DNA of 42,859 nucleotides from Bacillota bacterium. Its GTDB lineage: Bacteria > Bacillota > Negativicutes > Sporomusales > Sporomusaceae. Shown piece by piece: positions 40,491 through 42,859 of the stretch. The stretch spans positions 1 to 42,859 of the forward strand of contig JAEWGR010000127.1 in NCBI GenBank assembly GCA_023388195.1, read 5' to 3'. How positions within the stretch are numbered: position 1 is the first letter of the stretch; the number at the start of each line of letters is the position of its first letter. The notes under the pieces were generated by a model. It did not search any database and was not told the DNA's origin. It saw only the letters and a list, made by a program, of their open reading frames with translations. The position numbers were made by a program, and so were the translations under genes.

Positions 40491-41762
40491 ATGTACGGTG
40501 TAGTGCTTATTGCCATAATTGCGGTTATGGGCGGCGCCATTGCGTATATTGGTGACAAACTAGGTACCAAAGTAGGGAAAAAGAAACTCAGTATCTTTGG
40601 CCTCAGACCCAAGCACACCTCAATTATTGTGACCATAGTTACAGGTATTCTCATATCGGCCATTACCCTGGGGTTTATGACAGCTGTGTCCTGGGATGTC
40701 CGTACTGCGTTGTTTGGCATGGAAGAGCTCAAAGCTGAACTGGTATCCCTGACCAGCGAGGTCGATACGAAGTCAACCGAACTGGAACGCAGCCGGGCGG
40801 ACCTTGAGACCAAAACGGCCGAATATGTGGCAATTACAGCTAAGGTTAAAGATAATGCCGAACGTCTGGCCCAGAGTATGGCTGAGCTTGATGCGGTCAC
40901 GGCCGAGCGCGATAAGGCCGCAGCGGCACTGGGACAGCTGCAGTCCAATTATGCCCTGGCCCAGAAGAACCTGGTTAAGTATCAGGGGGATATTCAAAAG
41001 CTGCAGACCACCAAAACAGAACTGGATAACCGGATTGCCGGTCTCAACACCAAAATGGGTGAGTTAACGGCAGCGCAGACTGCCCTCCAAAGCGATGTGG
41101 ACCGTTTAAATGAGCTGACTGTAAGTCTGAAAAACGGTTTGCAGAGCGTCCGGGAGGGGACGGTTGTCTTTCGCACCGGCGAGGTGTTATCGACCGCGGT
41201 GATTGACGGCGGCAAGCCGGCGGACGAGACCACTGCTTCCCTGGGCGCAGCGGTATACAGAGCCAACCTGCAGATTTTGGATAAACTGGACGTAGCCGAC
41301 AAAAAACTGGAAGTACTATGGATTGCCCGCTCCGAGTTTGAGCAGGCGTCCAGCCTGATTGCCGGCACCAGCCAGCCAGTTATTGTCCGCATCTCCACCG
41401 TAGGCAATACCGTGTATGGTGAACCGGTTATCGGGCGTATTGAACTGTACCCTAACCATCTGGTCTATAATAAAGGCGGGGCTGTTTACAGCGAGATTGT
41501 CAATGCCCCGGCCAATGCCCAGCAGGCGGAGGAAACGGTTATGCTCTTTCTGCAGAAGGTGAATGCCGCTGCTGTTACCCAGGGTATTCTGCCTGACCCT
41601 ATTCAGGGAACTGTCGGCAGCATGAGCGGCTCGCAGCTGTTTGAGGTGGTGAACAGGATCAAACGGTACAATGGTAAGATTGAGTTAACGGCTGAAGCCA
41701 AGGCCGACACCTATACGGTGGGGCCGCTGCAAATTGAGATACGGATAAAAAGTGTCTTTTAA
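40491..41762 (+). CDS. DUF3084-type membrane protein with coiled coil
   Basis: 423 residues from ATG 40491 behind GGAGGGAT. Two membrane helices (~2-20 and ~43-66) flank a basic loop 'GTKVGKKKLSIFGLRPKHTS', typical of DUF3084 proteins. A long coiled coil (~75-210, 'ELVSLTSEVDTKSTELERSR') and a C-terminal alpha/beta domain follow ('GEVLSTAVIDGGKPADETTA', 'PVIVRISTVGNTVYGEPVIG'). DUF3084 proteins are also found in Cyanobacteria and other diderms; their function is unknown to me. Its place at the end of the lpt block, before a terminator, suggests a link to LPS export or envelope spacing, which is inference. Confidence 0.85.
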   Translation: MYGVVLIAIIAVMGGAIAYIGDKLGTKVGKKKLSIFGLRPKHTSIIVTIVTGILISAITLGFMTAVSWDVRTALFGMEELKAELVSLTSEVDTKSTELERSRADLETKTAEYVAITAKVKDNAERLAQSMAELDAVTAERDKAAAALGQLQSNYALAQKNLVKYQGDIQKLQTTKTELDNRIAGLNTKMGELTAAQTALQSDVDRLNELTVSLKNGLQSVREGTVVFRTGEVLSTAVIDGGKPADETTASLGAAVYRANLQILDKLDVADKKLEVLWIARSEFEQASSLIAGTSQPVIVRISTVGNTVYGEPVIGRIELYPNHLVYNKGGAVYSEIVNAPANAQQAEETVMLFLQKVNAAAVTQGILPDPIQGTVGSMSGSQLFEVVNRIKRYNGKIELTAEAKADTYTVGPLQIEIRIKSVF

Positions 41763-41786
41763 TAATTGACACAATATACCTGTCAG

Positions 41787-41820
41787 GAATCCTGCTTACC
41801 AGGCAGGATTCTTTATTTTT
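41787..41820 (+). terminator. Rho-independent terminator closing the lpt block
   Basis: A 9-bp stem GAATCCTGC (41787-41795) / GCAGGATTC (41803-41811) with a 7-base loop is followed by TTTATTTTT. It is the first strong terminator after the one at 20812, so the intervening ~20 kb may be read as overlapping transcripts. Confidence 0.88.
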
Positions 41821-41956
41821 ATGCAGAATATATGTGAGTATGAAGTTTAGTTATGTAAAGTTCATAACTGCTTCAAGATTCAGTTGCCATATCAATCCAG
41901 TGCTTATAAAACAAGGGTTTTACCAAAAACTACATGTCGATAATAAGAAGGATTTA

Positions 41957-41985
41957 TTGCAACTGTGTCGAAATTATGTTAACAT
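41957..41985 (+). promoter_or_regulatory. Promoter candidate of the OmpM-like gene
   Basis: TTGCAA (41957-41962), a 17-base spacer and TAACAT (41980-41985). Predicted transcription start at ~41992, giving a leader of ~165 bases. The stretch 41821-41956 is AT-rich and shows no gene I can support. Confidence 0.5.
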
Positions 41986-41988
41986 AAA

Positions 41989-42158
41989 ACCTGCGGAATG
42001 CGGCAGGTGCATATCATGAATAAGCCCTGCAGAGAGGAAGGACAGATTGAGGAAACGTGGATACTCATTCGAAATCCTCCCCCCTGAACGGGTAGACCTC
42101 CTGGTATGTCGGTGGCGACACCCGCACATCTAATATATATTTCAAGGGGGATTTTCGA
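41989..42158 (+). other. Long structured leader of the OmpM-like gene
   Basis: This non-coding stretch holds two stem-loops: ACCTGC/GCAGGT (41989-42008) and a stacked stem near 42097-42126 in which CGGGT pairs with ACCCG and GTCG with CGAC around the loop GTGG, with a C/T-rich internal loop. I could not match it to a known riboswitch class. The ribosome-binding site AAGGGGGAT at 42144-42152 lies beyond the stems. A stable leader is common for very abundant outer-membrane proteins, and a regulatory RNA role is possible. Confidence 0.45.
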
Positions 42159-42859
42159 ATGAACAAGAGACTTCTGAAAGCAGCAGTAACTACTGCTCTG
42201 ACCGTAGCATTTGCCGTACCGGCTTTTGCAAACCCGTTTTCTGATGTACCTGCAAAACACTGGGCTTATGACGCTGTTGGCAAGCTTGCGCAAGCCGGCG
42301 TGATCACAGGCTATGGCGATGGAACTTTTAAAGGTGACAAAACTGTTTCCCGTTACGAAATGGCTTCCATGGTTGCTGCCGCTATGCAAAAGAACCTGAA
42401 CAACGACCAAAAAGAAATCGTTGACAAACTGTCCAAAGAATTTGCCACAGAGCTGACTGAAATGGGTATTAAAGTAGAAGCCCTCGATAAAAAAGTCGAC
42501 AATATGGTTAAAATCTCCGGTGATGCCCGTGTTCGTTACGGCAATGCCGACAGCTTTGACAACACCGACTTCCGGGCCCGTGTAAGCTTCGACGGTAAAA
42601 TCAATAATGACTTGAAATTCAATGCCCGTATGACTAGTGGCAACCTGAGCTATGATGCCGATTTCTCCGATCAAAGCAGCGTTAAACTTGACACTGCCAA
42701 CGTAACCTTTGACGCTCTTGGCCTGACTAACACTATTGGCCGTCAGGACCTGGTTCTTGGCAACGGCTTCCTGCATGACTCGGCTATGACCGGTATTGCT
42801 GCCAAAGCCGGCAACCTGAAAGTATATGGTGGTAACCTGAAAGATACTACTAAAATCTA
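42159..42859 (+). CDS. ompM: OmpM-like S-layer-homology outer-membrane protein, 3' end outside the window
   Basis: The frame is open from ATG 42159, six bases after AAGGGGGAT, to the right edge (233 residues visible). The signal peptide ends at 'VPAFA' (24). A single SLH domain is at ~26-85 ('FSDVPAKHWAYDAVGKLAQA', 'GVITGYGDGTFKGDKTVSRY'), followed by a coiled coil (~80-112) and the start of a porin-like barrel ('VKISGDARVRYGNADSFDNT'). In Negativicutes, OmpM binds polyamine-bearing peptidoglycan through the SLH domain and fixes the outer membrane to the wall while forming a porin. Codon choice is visibly biased, as expected for an abundant protein. Negativicutes often carry several ompM copies, so which one this is remains open. 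Confidence 0.9.
   Translation, partial: MNKRLLKAAVTTALTVAFAVPAFANPFSDVPAKHWAYDAVGKLAQAGVITGYGDGTFKGDKTVSRYEMASMVAAAMQKNLNNDQKEIVDKLSKEFATELTEMGIKVEALDKKVDNMVKISGDARVRYGNADSFDNTDFRARVSFDGKINNDLKFNARMTSGNLSYDADFSDQSSVKLDTANVTFDALGLTNTIGRQDLVLGNGFLHDSAMTGIAAKAGNLKVYGGNLKDTTKI

Noticed and set aside
41834..42019. 61-residue open frame before the OmpM-like gene
   Set aside because: AT-rich with unusual codon use, no ribosome-binding site, and it runs through the predicted promoter and first leader hairpin.

Overview
The window is a nearly continuous, single-strand (+) cluster of genes that build an outer membrane with lipopolysaccharide. The gene set combines Mla, TolC, TamB, BamA, OmpH/Skp, Lpx, Kds and Lpt genes with strong Gram-positive-style AAGGAGG ribosome-binding sites, frequent GTG/TTG starts and, at the right edge, an S-layer-homology (SLH) outer-membrane protein of the OmpM type. 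That combination is the hallmark of the diderm Firmicutes (Negativicutes). Codon and base composition, and the LpxI-type pathway, suggest a Sporomusa/Pelosinus-like member; the genus is inference.

Layout. 1-2.2 kb: end of a biotin/lipoyl-like membrane protein, then a large S55 (SpoIVB-type) protease. 2.2-2.7 kb: terminator and copy 1 of a structured intergenic repeat. 2.7-7.0 kb: mlaE-mlaF-mlaD, with MlaD carrying a C-terminal beta domain, and tolC behind a near-perfect promoter. 7.1-18.1 kb: outer-membrane protein and lipid assembly: tamB, a sigma factor, a one-helix membrane protein that could be its anti-sigma partner, bamA, an uncharacterised exported protein and three consecutive OmpH/Skp-like chaperones (two of them lipoproteins). 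18.1-20.8 kb: lpxD, a short YjbH-like outer-membrane protein and a first LpxL-type acyltransferase. 20.8-24.5 kb: terminator, copy 2 of the repeat, an extended -10 promoter and a two-gene ABC system that I cannot assign: a four-helix permease with a periplasmic domain of about 590 residues plus an ATPase. 24.5-33.2 kb: lipid A synthesis (lpxC, fabZ, lpxA, lpxI, lpxB, msbA, waaA, lpxK). 33.2-36.4 kb: Kdo supply (kdsB, kdsA, kdsD, kdsC). 36.4-41.8 kb: second LpxL-type acyltransferase, lptC, lptA, lptB, one lptF/G-type permease and a DUF3084 protein. 41.8 kb to the end: terminator, a long leader and the start of an OmpM-like gene.

Together the genes make Kdo-lipid A, flip it (MsbA), extract and carry it over the periplasm (Lpt), assemble beta-barrels (BamA, TamB, OmpH), balance phospholipids (Mla) and tether the outer membrane to the wall (OmpM). 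The less explained parts are the ABC pair at 21.3-24.5 kb, the sigma/one-helix-protein pair between tamB and bamA, the exported protein at 14.7 kb, the paired repeats and the inverted repeat upstream of lpxA. No RNA genes, CRISPR arrays, insertion sequences or phage genes were seen. All functional names rest on recognising motifs and gene order by eye, not on database searches.
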